Both the position numbers and the translations under genes were made by a program. Shown here one piece after another: positions 62,676 to 64,000 of a stretch of 64,000 nt of DNA (its first letter is position 1; every line of letters begins with the position of its first letter). Location: positions 1 to 64,000 of the forward strand of contig JBGAJY010000001.1 in assembly GCA_044224705.1 (NCBI GenBank). Direction: 5' to 3'. This stretch comes from M3007 sp044224705 (GTDB taxonomy: Bacteria > Bacteroidota > Bacteroidia > Chitinophagales > Saprospiraceae). Under the pieces are notes generated by a model. The model was not told where the DNA came from, did not search any database, and saw only the letters and a program-made list of their open reading frames with translations.

Positions 62676-63137
62676 TCAGGCTGCTTCGTACACCTGGACT
62701 TTGTCGAGTTCGACGAATCCTGCCAGCGGCAGCGGTTTTTTGCTCGTGCTTTGCAGGCGCAACACCACGACGATGTCGTACACACCTTCCGGGATGGTGT
62801 TGGCCGGGATCGTGATGGTTTCGCTGTACGAATTCGGGCCTTGCACAAAGCGCACCACGCGCGGGCTGAGCGGCGAGCTGGGGCTCCATTCGGTGTTGCC
62901 CCATTTTTCGAAGAGCACTTCGATGCGCCATTCCAGACCGCAGAGGTAGCTGGTGAGTTCGCCGCTTTGCTCCCAGTAGACGTGGACGTGGGAATCCTGT
63001 TCGCACTGAATGATGGTCGGCTCATTCGGCGTCACCGGGTAGCTCGGCGGATTGATCTCGTGGGTGTAAGCGCCGGCGCCTTTGACGTAGAAGCCTTTCA
63101 TGCCGGGGAAGCCGTTTTCAACTTTCATGTTAGCCAT
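62676..63137 (-). CDS. Unrecognised 153-residue beta-rich protein
   Basis: No signal peptide or membrane segment is visible. The sequence alternates hydrophobic strands, with HVHVYWEQSGELTSYLCGLEW, ETITIPANTIPEGVYDIVVVLRL and ELDKVQVYEA, as in a beta sandwich. Two cysteines are present. It precedes the coiled-coil protein on the same strand. The repeated-strand pattern and solubility suggest a structural or binding role, which is inference only. I do not recognise the family. Confidence 0.65.
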   Translation of the reverse strand: MANMKVENGFPGMKGFYVKGAGAYTHEINPPSYPVTPNEPTIIQCEQDSHVHVYWEQSGELTSYLCGLEWRIEVLFEKWGNTEWSPSSPLSPRVVRFVQGPNSYSETITIPANTIPEGVYDIVVVLRLQSTSKKPLPLAGFVELDKVQVYEAA

Positions 63138-63443
63138 GATAAAAGAGTGGTTTTGGTTTGGGGCTGACGTCGCACGGGCAATCCGGTGTTCAGCGGAGGA
63201 GTTCTTTCACCTCGGTTGTCATGGACGCCTGACCCGCTGTTGTTTTGGTAGAACAAAGGATCGTTGCTGAACACGATGCAAAAGTGGATGCCCTGGAATC
63301 AACAGCCGGCTAACTCGGGCTTATTGGGCAGTAAATCCGCAGTCAACAAATACCCAATACGATAATCGCGGGTTTTTTCGCCCAAAATTTTCCCACCGAA
63401 AGCCCTTTCCTATCTTTGCCGCTCACCCACCATACAATAGAAA
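63138..63443. other. 306-bp divergent region upstream of fabI
   Basis: It carries the fabI promoter box TATCTTTG at 63411-63418 and upstream sequence of the minus-strand pair. A weak CACTTTTG match on the minus strand near 63270 could serve the latter. Nothing else is recognisable. Confidence 0.45.
63411..63418 (+). promoter_or_regulatory. Candidate -7 box (TATCTTTG) for fabI
   Basis: An exact TAnnTTTG match 26 nt before the ATG, with a T-rich stretch at about -33. Confidence 0.6.
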
Positions 63444-64000
63444 ATGATACTGAAAGGGAAAAAAGGCATCATCACCGGCGCGCTCGACGACCAGAGCATT
63501 GCCTGGAAAGTCGCCGAACGCGCAGTGGCGGAAGGCGCTCAAATCGTTTTGACCAACGCCCCCGTCGCTATGCGCATGGGCGTGATTAACGAACTGGCCG
63601 AAAAATGCAAGGCGCCCGTCATCCCCGCTGATGCCACGTCGATTGAGGACCTGGAAAACCTCGTCAAGAAAAGCATGGAGCATTTCGGCGCTCCGGCCGA
63701 CTTCGTGCTGCACTCCATCGGCATGTCGGTGAACGTTCGCAAAAACAAACCCTACACCGACCTGAATTACGAATGGATGCAAAAAACCTTCGACGTGAGC
63801 GCTGTGTCGTTCCATAAACTGATGCAAACCCTGTGGAAACTGGACGGCATCAGCGACTGGGGCAGCATCGTGGGCTTGTCGTATATCGCTGCCCAACGCG
63901 TTTTTCCGGATTATTCCGAAATGGCCGAATCCAAAGCCCTGCTCGAATCCTTTGCACGCAGCTTCGGCTATCACCTCGGCACCGCAAAAAATGTGCGCGT
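63444..64000 (+). CDS. fabI: Enoyl-[acyl-carrier-protein] reductase (NADH), FabI (3' end cut by window)
   Basis: The first 185 residues are present. FabI reduces trans-2-enoyl-ACP in the last step of each fatty-acid elongation cycle. Visible features are the GIITGALDDQSIAWKVAERAV nucleotide-binding start, the DFVLHSIGM strand, VSFHKLMQTL, VGLSYIAAQRVFPDY and the Tyr-x6-Lys catalytic pair in YSEMAESK, which sets FabI apart from the usual SDR Tyr-x3-Lys. The substrate-contact tyrosine expected before it appears as SYIAAQR. A promoter box lies 26 nt before the start. Confidence 0.95.
   Translation, partial: MILKGKKGIITGALDDQSIAWKVAERAVAEGAQIVLTNAPVAMRMGVINELAEKCKAPVIPADATSIEDLENLVKKSMEHFGAPADFVLHSIGMSVNVRKNKPYTDLNYEWMQKTFDVSAVSFHKLMQTLWKLDGISDWGSIVGLSYIAAQRVFPDYSEMAESKALLESFARSFGYHLGTAKNVR

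Noticed and set aside
62028..63137. Contractile injection or phage-tail components
   Set aside because: No sheath, tube, baseplate or spike motif was seen in either protein and no tail genes are nearby.
1..64000. Mobile elements, prophage, tRNA, rRNA
   Set aside because: No transposase, integrase, terminal inverted repeats around such a gene, cloverleaf or rRNA segment was seen on either strand.

Overview
The window comes from a Bacteroidota chromosome, most likely the Saprospiria/Saprospiraceae branch. The evidence is internal: five genes encode secreted proteins ending in type IX secretion system (T9SS) sorting domains, there is a PorP/SprF gene beside a type B cargo, giant HYR-repeat surface proteins are present, several promoters match the Bacteroidota form (TTG, 19-21 nt, TAnnTTTG), and starts rarely have a Shine-Dalgarno sequence. 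No tRNA, rRNA, CRISPR, insertion sequence or prophage was seen.

Layout. 1-4248 (minus): a lipoprotein, a TonB-dependent receptor and a secreted BNR/Ycf48-like protein, read as one operon. 4406-6995 (minus): a double-AAA+ CbxX/CfxQ-type protein whose second ATPase domain is broken by a deletion plus frameshift. 7314-9804 (plus): [2Fe-2S] ferredoxin, IscX, a KdsC-type phosphatase and a UbiA prenyltransferase, with long inverted repeats between some genes. 9931-13764: a 1277-residue T9SS cargo. 13862-16094 (minus): MurB and a coiled-coil secreted protein. 16303-19566: prolyl oligopeptidase and CorA, convergent. 19680-48546: the dominant block, with three giant adhesin-like proteins (3755, 2828 and 1573 residues), a PorP/SprF outer-membrane protein and an OmpA-SPOR protein. 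48676-49023: a 2x[4Fe-4S] ferredoxin. 49098-52752 (minus): a TIR-like/TPR/short-chain dehydrogenase fusion and a TlpA-like lipoprotein. 53294-56064: GH29 fucosidase, a PspC-like protein, a 40-residue membrane protein and a TIM-barrel sugar isomerase-like protein. 56371-59805: glgA, glgC and a sugar mutarotase as one operon. 59856-63137: a SARP-like regulator with a degenerate receiver domain and three unrecognised small genes. 63444-64000: the start of fabI.

How it works together. The 19.7-48.5 kb block looks like a surface-adhesion module. The two divergent giants share a C-terminal cassette (beta domain, dockerin-like EF-hand pair, cohesin-like domain, type A sorting domain). The third carries three cohesin-like domains and a type B sorting domain, and is followed directly by the PorP/SprF partner that such cargo normally needs, then by a peptidoglycan-anchoring OmpA/SPOR protein. 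Cohesin-like and dockerin-like modules in neighbouring surface proteins suggest, but do not prove, a self-assembling cell-surface network.

The most unusual single gene is the TIR-like/TPR/SDR fusion at 49098-51356. Its TIR-like domain has glycine where active TIR NADases have the catalytic glutamate, while its dehydrogenase domain keeps the NAD(P)-binding and catalytic motifs. Domain calls rest on reading motifs by eye; no database search was run.
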